DNA of 64,000 nucleotides from positions 5,394,001-5,458,000 of the forward strand of contig NZ_CP062159.1 in the NCBI RefSeq assembly GCF_014844035.1, in the 5' to 3' direction. Positions 41,418 to 50,338 of this stretch are shown one piece after another. Each line of letters begins with the position of its first letter. Position 1 is the first letter of the stretch. The stretch is from Flavobacterium sp. MDT1-60 (GTDB taxonomy: Bacteria > Bacteroidota > Bacteroidia > Flavobacteriales > Flavobacteriaceae). The position numbers were made by a program, and so were the translations under genes. The notes beneath the pieces were generated by a model, which did no database searches, was not told the origin of the DNA, and saw nothing but the letters and a program-made list of their open reading frames with translations.

Positions 41418-41443
41418 AAAAGCCTCTCGAATGAGAGGCTTTT
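41418..41443 (-). terminator. Terminator of tRNA-Gln copy 2
   Basis: AAAAGCCTCTC / GAGAGGCTTTT, loop GAAT: the same stem as after copy 1 with a changed loop. It lies just upstream of the copy 1 promoter. Confidence 0.9.
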
Positions 41444-41446
41444 ATG

Positions 41447-41517
41447 TTGGTCTACAAGGACTCGAACCTTGAAAGACTGCACCAAAAACAGTTGTGTTAC
41501 CATTACACCATAGACCA
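41447..41517 (-). tRNA. tRNA-Gln (anticodon TTG), copy 2
   Basis: 71 nt, identical to copy 1 at a distance of exactly 176 bp. Same anticodon loop TTTTGGT; no encoded CCA. Flanking sequence differs at several sites, so this is a real duplication and not a repeated read. Confidence 0.95.
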
Positions 41518-41537
41518 GCAATGCTGTTAAGCGAGTG

Positions 41538-41567
41538 CAAATTTAAAGCTTTTTTTAGTTTACACAA
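41538..41567 (-). promoter_or_regulatory. Promoter of tRNA-Gln copy 2
   Basis: On the minus strand TTG, 19 bp, then TAAATTTG, 21 bp before the tRNA; same geometry as copy 1. Confidence 0.75.
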
Positions 41568-41761
41568 ACTTTTTTGCGAAAAAAAATCTTTTTTCCTCTT
41601 TTTTTTTCTTCAAAAACTCGTAATAATCACACAAGTACTTCACAAACAATATGTTACTTTAATCAAATAGTTTTGCAGAATTTTTTGTTAATGCTCGTTT
41701 CTTTACACAAAAAAACATTTTCTTTGTAGAATAGAAACATACAAAATTTTAACACCTAAAT

Positions 41762-44700
41762 ATGGCACAATTCAATTTCAATAAATGGAATACAATTATT
41801 GGTTGGTTTGCATTTGCAATCGCTTTAACTACTTATACACTGACTGTCGAACCTACTATGAGCTTCTGGGATTGTGGCGAATATATTGCTACAGCCGCTA
41901 AACTAGAAGTTGGCCACCCTCCGGGAGCCCCTTTATTCCAGATGATGGGAGCTTTTTTTGCCATGTTTGCTATAGACAATCAACATGTAGCGGTGATGGT
42001 AAATATGATGTCTGTTTTTTCTAGTGCTTTCACTATTTTATTTATGTTTTGGTCATCTTCTATGATTTTGAAAAAAATTGTAGCTCGTTTTGCAGAAATT
42101 GATCAAAACAATTCAATTGTTATTTTAGGAAGTTCATTTGTTGGCGCACTGGCCTATACTTTCTCTGATAGTTTTTGGTTTAATGCTGTTGAAGCCGAAG
42201 TTTACGCAATGGCTTCTTTATTAATAGCATTGCTTTTCTGGCTTGGTCTTCGTTGGGAACAGGATATGGACCAGCCAAAAGGAAACAAATGGTTATTAAT
42301 TATTTCTCTTGTTATTGGACTTTCTTTTGGAGTTCACTTTATGGCTTTATTGACAATTCCTGCAATTGGTTTTCTATATTATTTTAAACATTACGAAAAA
42401 ATCACTGTTAAAAATTTCATTATTGCGAATGCTGTTGTAATTGCTATTTTGTTATTCATTTTCAAATTACTTTTGCCTTTAACGATGGCTTTCTTTGGAA
42501 AAACAGAAGTTTTCATGGTAAACAGTATGGGACTTCCTTTTAATTCAGGAACCATTTTTGTTGCTTTACTTTTTATTGCTTTCTTTTATTTTGGATTAAA
42601 ATATACAAAGCAAAAAGGCTTGGTTTTCTACAATACTATTATTCTTTGTGTTTTATTTATCCTGATTGGTTTCTCAACCTGGATAATGCTACCTGTTCGT
42701 GCAAATGCCAATACCGTTATCAATGAAAACAAACCATCAGATGCTACCGAGGTTTTAGCCTATTACAACCGTGAACAATATGGAGTAAATCCATTATTTT
42801 ATGGTCCTCAATACACTGAAGTTTTTTCCGGACTTGACGAAAAAACTCCTTATTTAGATAAAAAGCCTAACTACGAAAGAGATTATAAAACTGGCAAGTA
42901 TATCATTACCAACAATTATAAAAACGCAGATCAAAATTCTGATGACAATCAAAAAACGATTTTACCAAGAATGTGGAGCACCGAAACCGGACACATTCAA
43001 AATTACATCAGCTTTACTAATCCTCCTGCCTTTAAAATAAACCCAAATTATCCTTATGAAGATGATTTAGCTAAATACGGTATTGACGCAAGTCAATTAA
43101 GCGAAGAAGAATACAATAAAGCTACAGCTCAATTGAGAAACGAAGTTGAAAAAACCGTTTCTGAATTCAGAAAAGCTTACGCGCAAAAACAAATTGACAA
43201 TGAAGGTTATGTTAAGTTCTTAAATAGTTATAAAGATTATTTAATCATAGAAAAACCATCAACTGCAGATAACTTCAGCTTTATGTTCGAATATCAGTTT
43301 GGATATATGTACTGGAGATATTTGATGTGGAATTTTGTTGGACGTCAAAGTGACGAACAAGGAAAATACGATAATTTAGACGGAAACTGGATTAGCGGAA
43401 TCAAAGCTCTTGATTCATTGCATCTTGGTTCTCAGGACAATTTACCTTCTGATGTTTTAAACAACAAAGGAAGAAATGTTTACTTTTTCCTTCCATTTAT
43501 CTTAGGGCTTATTGGAATAATGTATCATGCTAATAAAGATCTTAAAAGCTTTTATGTGCTTTTAGCATTGTTCTTATTTACTGGTATTGCTTTGAAAATT
43601 TATTTAAATGAAAGACCTTTTGAACCTCGCGAAAGAGATTATGCCCTGGTAGGTTCTTTTTATGTATTTGCGATTTGGATAGGTTTTGGAGTTTATTCCC
43701 TATACGAAACCATTCAAAATTATATTACTCCTAAAATTGCCGGGCCAATTATTATTGCCGGAAGTTTATTAGCGGCGCCTATTTTAATGGCGTCTCAAAA
43801 TTGGGACGATCACGACAGATCAAATAAATATACTGCAGTTGCAATGGCTAAAGCATATTTAACTTCATGCGATAAAGATGCAATTCTGTTTACCATTGGC
43901 GATAATGATACTTTCCCATTATGGTATGCCCAGGAAATCGAAGGTATTCGAACAGACGTGAAAATTGTAAATACAAGTCTATTTATGACGGATTGGTATA
44001 TTGATCAAATGAAGGCAAAATCATATGAATCTGATCCATTACCAATATCATTCACTCATGATGAGTATGTAGGTGATAAACTGGATTATGTAGCTTACAT
44101 TCAGAAAATTGATACACGTTGGAACATAAATGACTTCATTAGTTTTATTAAAAACCCAAAATCGACTGTAGGTTTACAAAACGGACAAACGATTCATTTT
44201 TATCCAACTAATAAAATTAGAGTTCCTGTTGATAAAAATCTAATTATCAAGAACAAAGTTGTTAATGCTAAATACAACGACTCTATCGTTCCGTATATGG
44301 ATATCGACATTAAAGGAAGTGCGATCTACAAAAATCGTTTAATGATGCTTGATATTTTAGCAAATAACAACTGGAAAAGACCAATTTATTTTAGTGGTGG
44401 TGCTTTTGACGATGAAGATTATTTATGGTTAAAAGATTATCTACAATTAGATGGAATGGTATACAAATTAGTTCCTATTAGAAATGTCCCTTCAAAAGAA
44501 GGCGGACCAATGGATATGGGACAAATTGATGCAGATAAAATGTATAATATTGTAATGAAATGGGACTGGGGTAACAGCGATAGTGGTAAAATCTACCATG
44601 ACCCTGAAACCAGAAGAAACAGCATTACATACCGCACTAATTTATCTCGTTTAAGTGATCAATTAATTGCAGAAGGTAAAATAGACAAAGCTAAAAATGT

Positions 44701-45043
44701 AATTAATTTGGCTATGACAAAATTACCTGTGGATAAATTTGGATATTATTCATTAGTAGAACCTTTTGCAAATGGATATTACAAAGTTGGTGAAACTGCG
44801 AAAGCACATGACTTGTTAAATAAATTAGTTCAGAAATACAAAGAGAACTTAAATTATTATGCAACCTTGACTCCAGGCGATCAAACCGATTTGGCTATGG
44901 ATATTATTACTGATATTGAGCGTTACAGAAGTCTGCTACAGGTTATGGAGCACAACAAAGACAAGGCATTCTACGAAAAGAATAAAGTTACTTTTAATAC
45001 GTATGTAAATGTTTTCGAACGTTTTGGACGCGAAAAAGAATAA
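41762..45043 (+). CDS. DUF2723 polytopic membrane protein (GT117-type, possible glycosyltransferase)
   Basis: A 1093-residue protein with about a dozen membrane helices in the first 330 and 580-690 residues and a large soluble C-terminal part. The N-terminus has the family signature TVEPTMSFWDCGEYIATAAK at about 29-48, then LEVGHPPGAPLFQMMGAFFA. DUF2723 proteins resemble protein O-mannosyltransferases; the acidic loop with the Asp/Glu pair (WDCGEY) fits a catalytic role on the outer face of the inner membrane. The sugar donor and target are unknown. The C-terminal part has TPR-like helices (about 970-1090). Monocistronic with a strong terminator. Confidence 0.85.
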   Translation: MAQFNFNKWNTIIGWFAFAIALTTYTLTVEPTMSFWDCGEYIATAAKLEVGHPPGAPLFQMMGAFFAMFAIDNQHVAVMVNMMSVFSSAFTILFMFWSSSMILKKIVARFAEIDQNNSIVILGSSFVGALAYTFSDSFWFNAVEAEVYAMASLLIALLFWLGLRWEQDMDQPKGNKWLLIISLVIGLSFGVHFMALLTIPAIGFLYYFKHYEKITVKNFIIANAVVIAILLFIFKLLLPLTMAFFGKTEVFMVNSMGLPFNSGTIFVALLFIAFFYFGLKYTKQKGLVFYNTIILCVLFILIGFSTWIMLPVRANANTVINENKPSDATEVLAYYNREQYGVNPLFYGPQYTEVFSGLDEKTPYLDKKPNYERDYKTGKYIITNNYKNADQNSDDNQKTILPRMWSTETGHIQNYISFTNPPAFKINPNYPYEDDLAKYGIDASQLSEEEYNKATAQLRNEVEKTVSEFRKAYAQKQIDNEGYVKFLNSYKDYLIIEKPSTADNFSFMFEYQFGYMYWRYLMWNFVGRQSDEQGKYDNLDGNWISGIKALDSLHLGSQDNLPSDVLNNKGRNVYFFLPFILGLIGIMYHANKDLKSFYVLLALFLFTGIALKIYLNERPFEPRERDYALVGSFYVFAIWIGFGVYSLYETIQNYITPKIAGPIIIAGSLLAAPILMASQNWDDHDRSNKYTAVAMAKAYLTSCDKDAILFTIGDNDTFPLWYAQEIEGIRTDVKIVNTSLFMTDWYIDQMKAKSYESDPLPISFTHDEYVGDKLDYVAYIQKIDTRWNINDFISFIKNPKSTVGLQNGQTIHFYPTNKIRVPVDKNLIIKNKVVNAKYNDSIVPYMDIDIKGSAIYKNRLMMLDILANNNWKRPIYFSGGAFDDEDYLWLKDYLQLDGMVYKLVPIRNVPSKEGGPMDMGQIDADKMYNIVMKWDWGNSDSGKIYHDPETRRNSITYRTNLSRLSDQLIAEGKIDKAKNVINLAMTKLPVDKFGYYSLVEPFANGYYKVGETAKAHDLLNKLVQKYKENLNYYATLTPGDQTDLAMDIITDIERYRSLLQVMEHNKDKAFYEKNKVTFNTYVNVFERFGREKE

Positions 45044-45068
45044 TAAGATACGGAAAATATACTGATTA

Positions 45069-45109
45069 AAAAAATGCAGCGCTTCTAGTTAAATAGCGCT
45101 GCATTTTTT
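45069..45109. terminator. Terminator after the DUF2723 gene
   Basis: 15-bp perfect stem AAAAAATGCAGCGCT / AGCGCTGCATTTTTT with an 11-nt loop, 25 bp after the stop. Confidence 0.9.
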
Positions 45110-45138
45110 ATTTTTACATATCTCTAAATCATTTCACA

Positions 45139-45777
45139 ATGAGCTTTTATTGGGTAAAAACAAATTCATTTATAAAAAGGGTGTTTTCTAAGTATTGTTG
45201 GGATATTCCAAATCAAGAAAAGAAAATATACCTCACTTTTGATGATGGCCCAACTCCTGAAGTTACAGATTGGGTTTTATCTGAATTAAAGAAATTTGAT
45301 GCAAAAGCCACTTTCTTTTGTATTGGAAAAAACATTAACGCAAATTCATCTTTGTTTGAAAGATTAATCGCAGAAGGACATTCTATTGGAAATCACACCA
45401 TGAACCATATCAATGGATGGAAAAGCCAAACAAACGATTATATTGAGAATGTAAAAACTTGTGCTTCTATTTTATCAAATGAGAAAAGGCTGAATGGCTT
45501 ACTATTTCGCCCCCCTTATGGAAAAATAAAAAAAGCGCAATCTAAAATTTTACGAAGCTTAGGCTACAAAATAGTAATGTGGGATGTTTTAAGTGCTGAT
45601 TTTGATCAGAGTATTACACCTGAAAAATGTCTTGAAAACGTAACTAAAAATGTAACATCTGGAAGTGTAATCGTTTTTCATGACAGTATAAAAGCATCGC
45701 AGAATTTAAAATTTGCGTTACCTAAAACTTTACACTTTTTAAAAGAAAATGGATATACGTTTGATATTATTCATTAA
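45139..45777 (+). CDS. Polysaccharide deacetylase (NodB / CE4 family)
   Basis: 212 residues. All CE4 motifs are visible: TFDDGPTPEVT (catalytic Asp and metal Asp) at about 35-45, HSIGNHTMNH (metal His pair) at about 86-95, RPPYGK at about 126, WDVLSADF at about 149, and VIVFHDS near 178. It therefore should be an active metal-dependent N- or O-deacetylase, likely acting on peptidoglycan or another amino-sugar polymer. No clear signal peptide, so its site of action is uncertain. It lies 95 bp after the DUF2723 gene, beyond the terminator. Confidence 0.92.
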   Translation: MSFYWVKTNSFIKRVFSKYCWDIPNQEKKIYLTFDDGPTPEVTDWVLSELKKFDAKATFFCIGKNINANSSLFERLIAEGHSIGNHTMNHINGWKSQTNDYIENVKTCASILSNEKRLNGLLFRPPYGKIKKAQSKILRSLGYKIVMWDVLSADFDQSITPEKCLENVTKNVTSGSVIVFHDSIKASQNLKFALPKTLHFLKENGYTFDIIH

Positions 45778-45798
45778 CAATACCAACTGAGAGGAGTT

Positions 45799-46101
45799 TT
45801 AAATACTAAATTGATCCTGGACAATTCCTATAATCGTATTTGCATCAAGTTCTCCTGATTGCCTCCAGATCATTTGTCCTTCTTTATAAATCATTAAAGT
45901 AGGAAGTCCTTTTATACGCAAGGCTTCAGCAAGTTCCTGATTTTTATCTACATCAATTTTAATTACTTTGGCTTTATCGCCTAGTGCAGCAGCTACATCC
46001 TTAATAACAGGATGCATTGATACAGATGATTCGTTCCAATCTGTGTAAAAGTCTATTAACACTGGAACCTGAGCATTTATAAGTTCTCCAAATTTTGACA
46101 T
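45799..46101 (-). CDS. Thioredoxin-fold protein lacking both active-site cysteines
   Basis: A complete 100-residue thioredoxin fold without a signal peptide. The usual WCGPC is replaced by WNESS at 22-26 (Asn for the attacking cysteine, Ser for the resolving one), while the cis-proline loop GLPTLMIYKEG (about 64-74) and overall length are kept. There are no cysteines at all, so it cannot be a disulfide reductase; a chaperone or scaffolding role is conceivable. It is transcribed alone, from a TACATTTG box 49 bp upstream. Confidence 0.88.
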   Translation of the reverse strand: MSKFGELINAQVPVLIDFYTDWNESSVSMHPVIKDVAAALGDKAKVIKIDVDKNQELAEALRIKGLPTLMIYKEGQMIWRQSGELDANTIIGIVQDQFSI

Positions 46102-46149
46102 AAACCAAAAATTTAATTCTTTTAATCTATTAAAAAGAGATAATTAATA

Positions 46150-46157
46150 CAAATGTA
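46150..46157 (-). promoter_or_regulatory. Promoter -7 element of the thioredoxin-like gene
   Basis: TACATTTG on the minus strand, matching TAnnTTTG, 49 bp before the ATG. Confidence 0.5.
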
Positions 46158-46171
46158 GCATTTTTAACGAA

Positions 46172-47407
46172 TTAAGCCACATTGTTGCCTTTTTTTAGTT
46201 CAATGACTGTTATTTCCGGCATGATACCAACTCGTCCCGGATATGCATGAAAACCAAATCCGCGATTCACGTAAACATATCGGCCAACATTTTCATACAG
46301 ACCAGCCCATTGTTTGTAAATATACTGCGCCAGACTCCATTTAAAATATCCCGGAATTTCTATTCCAAATTGCATACCATGTGTATGGCCTGACAATGTT
46401 AAATGGAAGTTTTTAGGATGCTCTTTAATTTCAGCTTCCCAATGACTAGGATCATGACTCATTAGAACTTTAAAATCATCCTGATGAACATTTTCTGATG
46501 CTTTATTTAAATCGCCTGCCTTTTTAAAATTAACTCCCCAATTCTCCACTCCAATTAAGGCAATTTTATCGTCCCCCTTTTGAATATAAGTATGTTCATT
46601 TAGCAAAAGTTGAAACCCTATTTTTCCATAAAGACTCTTAATCTCCTGAAAATTTTCGTTTTTTTGTTTTTCAGATGGCCACGTAACATATTCTCCATAA
46701 TCATGATTCCCTAAAACAGAAAACTTACCGTATTTATACTCTTTAATTCGATTAAAGGTTTCCAGCCAGGGATGCATTTCCTTTGCATGGGTATTTACAA
46801 TGTCTCCCGTAAACAAAATCATATCAGCTTCTTGTTCATTTATCAGATCAATGGCGTAATTTATCTTTTCGGGGTCATCAAAACTTCCACTATGAACATC
46901 TGAAATATGAGTGATTCTAAAACCATCAAAAGCATCTGGTAAATCAGGAAAAAAAACGGTTTGCTTAAATACTTTGAAATTATATTTTCCTTCGAAGATT
47001 CCGTAAATCAGAGATAAAAATGGAACTGCCGCCAAACCTAATGCTATCTGACTGATAAACTTTCGTCTGTCTGGCATCATTTCTTTTCTTGGAGCATTGT
47101 ACATAAAATAATTTAAGAGACTTGCGCCTATTCTAAAAATATCTTCTCCAAACATTACAAGTGTCAGTACAATTTTTGGCACATACACTAACAACATCAA
47201 ACCCATTGTAAACATGGTTTGCTTAGTTTGTCCAACAGAACGATCAAACTGTGTAAATGAGTAAACAATAAAAAGCAGAAGAAGTAAACTTATAACCTGA
47301 TAACTAATCAAAACCCATCTTAACTTGATTAAAGTTCGGAAAGCCTGATAAGCATAAAACTCAATAAATAGAAATAGAGCACATAGAATTACAAAACGAA
47401 GGATCAT
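46172..47407 (-). CDS. Membrane-anchored metallophosphoesterase (YkuE-like)
   Basis: 411 residues. Four or so membrane helices in the first 145 residues, then a calcineurin-type domain at about 150-405 with the complete motif set: HISDVHSG, TGDIVNTHA, LGNHDYGEY, SHDPSHWE and LSGHTHGMQFG. These bind two metals, so it should be an active phosphoesterase with its domain probably outside the cytoplasm. Relatives hydrolyse nucleotides or lipid-linked pyrophosphates; the substrate here is unknown. No operon partner. Confidence 0.9.
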   Translation of the reverse strand: MILRFVILCALFLFIEFYAYQAFRTLIKLRWVLISYQVISLLLLLFIVYSFTQFDRSVGQTKQTMFTMGLMLLVYVPKIVLTLVMFGEDIFRIGASLLNYFMYNAPRKEMMPDRRKFISQIALGLAAVPFLSLIYGIFEGKYNFKVFKQTVFFPDLPDAFDGFRITHISDVHSGSFDDPEKINYAIDLINEQEADMILFTGDIVNTHAKEMHPWLETFNRIKEYKYGKFSVLGNHDYGEYVTWPSEKQKNENFQEIKSLYGKIGFQLLLNEHTYIQKGDDKIALIGVENWGVNFKKAGDLNKASENVHQDDFKVLMSHDPSHWEAEIKEHPKNFHLTLSGHTHGMQFGIEIPGYFKWSLAQYIYKQWAGLYENVGRYVYVNRGFGFHAYPGRVGIMPEITVIELKKGNNVA

Positions 47408-47490
47408 GTAGGTGTAGTTTTAAGCAAAGTAACAAAGAATGAAAATCTTATCACTTTTTATTATCAAAAATTTAACTCAAATAACAACAA

Positions 47491-47522
47491 AAAAAGCTGA
47501 TGAATTTCTCCACCAGCTTTTT
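47491..47522 (-). terminator. Terminator of lysine-rich peptide gene A
   Basis: AAAAAGCTG / CAGCTTTTT around a 14-nt loop, 64 bp after the stop. Related in sequence to the terminator of gene B (AGCTGA...AAATTTCT...CAGCTTT). Confidence 0.75.
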
Positions 47523-47585
47523 CTCTACCAAATTTTTTAAAACCTTTTAATCCACAATAAAGTCTATAAATAAACTTATGCTTTC

Positions 47586-47768
47586 TTATTTTTGAGCTTT
47601 TGCCGCTTCTGGCTTAGCTTCTGCTTTTTTAGCTTTTTTATCTGCTTTTTTATCTTTTTTAGAAACTTTAGCTTCTTTTGCCGGAGCTGTTTGAGCTGGA
47701 GTTGTTTGAGCGCTTACCATTGCAGTTGTTCCTAGAACAGCGATTGCTAACATTACTAATTTTTTCAT
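47586..47768 (-). CDS. Lysine-rich exported peptide A (Asr-like)
   Basis: A 60-residue protein: signal peptide at 1-20 (MKKLVMLAIAVLGTTAMVSA, cleavage before QTTPAQ) and a mature part of about 40 residues that is very rich in Lys and Ala with few acidic residues (KEAKVSKKDKKADKKAKKAE). It has no fold or catalytic residues; it looks like the acid-shock peptide Asr of enterobacteria in design, although similarity is compositional only. Paralogue of the peptide at 50080-50298 (same signal-peptide pattern LAIAVLGTTAMVSA / LLVAVLGTSAMVHA). The upstream region has an identical promoter layout, and its terminator is related. It lies just downstream of the kinase gene but with its own promoter. Confidence 0.85.
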   Translation of the reverse strand: MKKLVMLAIAVLGTTAMVSAQTTPAQTAPAKEAKVSKKDKKADKKAKKAEAKPEAAKAQK

Positions 47769-47808
47769 GATTTTAAGTTTTATGATTATTATCTTATTAT
47801 TTATAGCC

Positions 47809-47842
47809 CAAAGATATAATCGGAAAATGAAGACAAAATGAA
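47809..47842 (-). promoter_or_regulatory. Promoter and direct-repeat operator of lysine-rich peptide gene A
   Basis: On the minus strand: TTCATTTT (47835-47842), 3 bp, TTCATTTT (47824-47831), 7 bp, TATCTTTG (47809-47816). The repeats have an 11-bp period, the usual footprint of an OmpR-family dimer, and lie where the -33 element should be. Same arrangement, with identical distances to the ATG, as at gene B. Confidence 0.75.
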
Positions 47843-47870
47843 GATTGAAGCAGTTCTCAAAATTTAACTT

Positions 47871-49208
47871 TTAATTGTGTAAATGCGCTTCAGGAAACAA
47901 AAGTGTGAAGCTTGTTCCTTCATTTATTTCGGAAGTAACTTTAATCTCAATATGATGAAAAAGAGCAATACTCTCAGCAATAGCAAGTCCCAGCCCCTGC
48001 CCGTCCTGATCAGAACTTATTCGGGCAAATCTGTTGAATATCTTTTCGATTTGTGCGGCATTCATTCCAATACCGGAATCTTTTATGACTATACAATATT
48101 GATTATTATAAAACCTATCTTCTACTATAATACTCCCTTTTGGTTTATTATATTTGATAGCATTCGTCACTAAATTATAAATCAATATATGAATCAGGGT
48201 TTTATTTCCAGTGAAGATAAAATCATGGTTTATATTGTTTAAAAACTGAATTTCCCGGTCTTCAATTCTATCTTGTAAATCATCCTCTAAATTTTTTAAA
48301 ATATCTTTGAAATTGATTTTTTCATTAGCTTCGTACTGATTATTTTCGATTCTGGAAATCAGCAATAAGTTATTGATGATTTTTTTCAGCATGTCTAACG
48401 TTCTCAACGCACCTGCGATTTTATCAAAAGCATTGTCGTCTAAAGATTCATTCTGCAATAAATTTTCAAACTTATTTTTCAGCAAAGCAATTGGGGTTAA
48501 CAATTCATGAGAAACATTCGAAATAAATTGTTTTTCTTTTTTGAAAAGTTCCGCAATTCTATCCATCATTTGATTTAAAACCAAATCCAGTTCGCGAAAA
48601 TCTCTTGATCTTGCATTAATTGGAGTATGATCAAAAGCTTCCGGTTCGTTAACACGCCTGATCTTCGTATCAATAATTTTATAGAAAGGTTTGAGCAGGT
48701 ATTCGATATAAACTGTATCGGCTAAAAAAGTCACTAAAAGAATAACGACCAAAACGATAATAATGAAGAACCGAATTATGAAAGTAAGATCTTTTACTTC
48801 ACTTAAACTACTTCCTATTTCCAGCTGATAACCTTGATTTTCATAGGTAAAATGATATTGCAAAATTCGATATTCATTTTCTTCACCTTCAATCACCCGA
48901 TAATCATTGCTGAAAGTTGTTTTCTTCTGATTTGGTTTTAAAAGAATTTTAGAAAGCACTAAAAATTCGCTGTGTAAAGTAGAAAACTGCGAATACGTTT
49001 CGGTAGAATCATCTGAATTTTCGATAAAATCATTGATCTCATTTTGATTCAAATGATCAATAAATTTTTTCTTTTTCTCCACCAATCCATTATTAATATG
49101 TCTGTACACCACATTTTCGACTAAAATGGGCAACATCAGCCATAAAATCAAAATCACCAACAATCTTGTCAGTGCATTAAAAATAGCCAATTGGTGTTTT
49201 ATTTTCAC
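47871..49208 (-). CDS. Sensor histidine kinase
   Basis: 445 residues. First helix about 10-32, an extracytoplasmic domain of about 105 residues (33-140), second helix about 143-167, then HisKA with SNVSHELLTPIALL (phospho-His about 232), N box NLVTNAIKYN, G1 DSGIGM, F box IFNRFAR and G2 GQGLGLAIA. All catalytic boxes are complete. The sensor domain has no recognised fold. It follows its response regulator by 10 bp, and the pair is flanked by the two lysine-rich peptide genes. Confidence 0.94.
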   Translation of the reverse strand: MKIKHQLAIFNALTRLLVILILWLMLPILVENVVYRHINNGLVEKKKKFIDHLNQNEINDFIENSDDSTETYSQFSTLHSEFLVLSKILLKPNQKKTTFSNDYRVIEGEENEYRILQYHFTYENQGYQLEIGSSLSEVKDLTFIIRFFIIIVLVVILLVTFLADTVYIEYLLKPFYKIIDTKIRRVNEPEAFDHTPINARSRDFRELDLVLNQMMDRIAELFKKEKQFISNVSHELLTPIALLKNKFENLLQNESLDDNAFDKIAGALRTLDMLKKIINNLLLISRIENNQYEANEKINFKDILKNLEDDLQDRIEDREIQFLNNINHDFIFTGNKTLIHILIYNLVTNAIKYNKPKGSIIVEDRFYNNQYCIVIKDSGIGMNAAQIEKIFNRFARISSDQDGQGLGLAIAESIALFHHIEIKVTSEINEGTSFTLLFPEAHLHN

Positions 49209-49218
49209 AGAAATTTAT

Positions 49219-49893
49219 TTACTCATTTATACGATAACCTACATTTCGTACGGTTTCAAACCAATTTATTGGAGTGTGCTTATCAAGTTTTTTTCGGAGA
49301 TTTCGAACATGAACATCAATAAAATTTGAATCGGAATTAACTTCCAAAATATCTCCCCAAATATGCTCTGTAAGTTGTAGCCGGGTGATGACACGATTTT
49401 TATTCAATACAAGATATTGAAAAATGTCAAACTCTTTTTTAGTCAAATTAATTGGAATTTCATCATAACTCACTTTATAATCCTGCAACTGTAGTAAGAA
49501 ACCATGCACTTCTAAATTGTTCAAAGTAAAACCATGAATTCTGCGAATAACCGCAAATAATCTTGCGCTTAATTCGGTCAAAGCAAATGGTTTTGTCAAA
49601 TAATCATCAGCACCTAAATGCAATCCATTTATTCTGTCATCTAATTCTCCGCGAGCTGTCAGGACAATTACAGCTATTTTAGATTTTGTTTTACGAATGG
49701 TTTTCAGAACTTCAAAACCATCTCCGTCAGGCAAACCAAGATCAAGCAGCATCGCATCATAATCATTACTTCCCACTTCTTCAAGAGCATCACTGCAACT
49801 ATTTGCTATTTTACATATATAACCCACGTTACACAAAAAATCGTAAACTTCTACGGCAAGCTCCTTATTATCTTCAACAATTAAAATATTCAT
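49219..49893 (-). CDS. OmpR-family response regulator
   Basis: 224 residues: receiver domain (about 1-115; phospho-acceptor Asp51 in MLLDLGLPDGDG, conserved Lys in LTKPFAL) and a winged-helix DNA-binding domain (about 128-222, ending FIDVHVRNLRKKLDKH ... FETVRNVGYRI). The ATG at 49893 (MNILIVEDNKELA) is preferred over the frame to 49914. Forms an operon with the kinase. Likely target: the TTCATTTT direct repeats before the two peptide genes (inference). Confidence 0.95.
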   Translation of the reverse strand: MNILIVEDNKELAVEVYDFLCNVGYICKIANSCSDALEEVGSNDYDAMLLDLGLPDGDGFEVLKTIRKTKSKIAVIVLTARGELDDRINGLHLGADDYLTKPFALTELSARLFAVIRRIHGFTLNNLEVHGFLLQLQDYKVSYDEIPINLTKKEFDIFQYLVLNKNRVITRLQLTEHIWGDILEVNSDSNFIDVHVRNLRKKLDKHTPINWFETVRNVGYRINE

Positions 49894-49975
49894 AAAAACA
49901 GCGTTTAAGCGCAACTAAATTTAAGCAATTAAAAAAAGTGTTGATGCGTATTATTAAAAAATTAACGAATCAAAA

Positions 49976-50003
49976 AAAGCTGACAAATTTCTTCGTCAGC
50001 TTT
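49976..50003. terminator. Terminator of lysine-rich peptide gene B
   Basis: AAAGCTGAC / GTCAGCTTT around a 10-nt loop, about 77 bp after the stop. It shares sequence with the terminator of gene A. It lies between gene B and the response regulator. Confidence 0.75.
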
Positions 50004-50079
50004 CTCATCCACATTCCATAACCATTATTCCTGTTTTGTTTCCTTCTACCATGATTTGAAAACAAAACAAAAGCAATAC

Positions 50080-50298
50080 TTATTTTTTCACTTTTGCTGT
50101 TTCTGATTTTGAAGTTTCACTTTTCACAGTTTTCGCTTTTTTTTCAGATTTGTGTTTAGGATGTTTCGTAGATTTAACTTCTTTTGCAGGAAGCGCTTTT
50201 ACTTCTTTTGCAGGACCTACTTTTACAGCAGGAGGAAATGCATGTACCATTGCACTTGTTCCTAAAACGGCTACTAGTAACATCAATAAATTTCTCAT
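50080..50298 (-). CDS. Lysine-rich exported peptide B (Asr-like)
   Basis: 72 residues. Signal peptide 1-20 (MRNLLMLLVAVLGTSAMVHA), then a mature part of about 52 residues with repeated PAKEVK (twice) and Lys/Ser/Thr-rich tail (KHPKHKSEKKAKTVKSETSK), strongly basic and without a predicted fold. Paralogue of peptide A across the two-component genes, with the same promoter layout. It probably acts in the periplasm; the function is not known. Confidence 0.85.
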   Translation of the reverse strand: MRNLLMLLVAVLGTSAMVHAFPPAVKVGPAKEVKALPAKEVKSTKHPKHKSEKKAKTVKSETSKSETAKVKK

Positions 50299-50338
50299 GA
50301 TTTCTAAATTTTAAATTAATACCTTTTATTTTACAGAT

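Noticed and set aside
41271..41517. Two tRNA-Gln copies as an assembly artefact
   Set aside because: Hairpin loops, promoter regions and spacers of the two copies differ at several sites, so they are distinct loci.
46172..50298. Metallophosphoesterase as part of the two-component regulon
   Set aside because: It lacks the TTCATTTT repeat pair before its start, and a terminator separates it from the lysine-rich peptide gene; same strand only by chance as far as can be seen.
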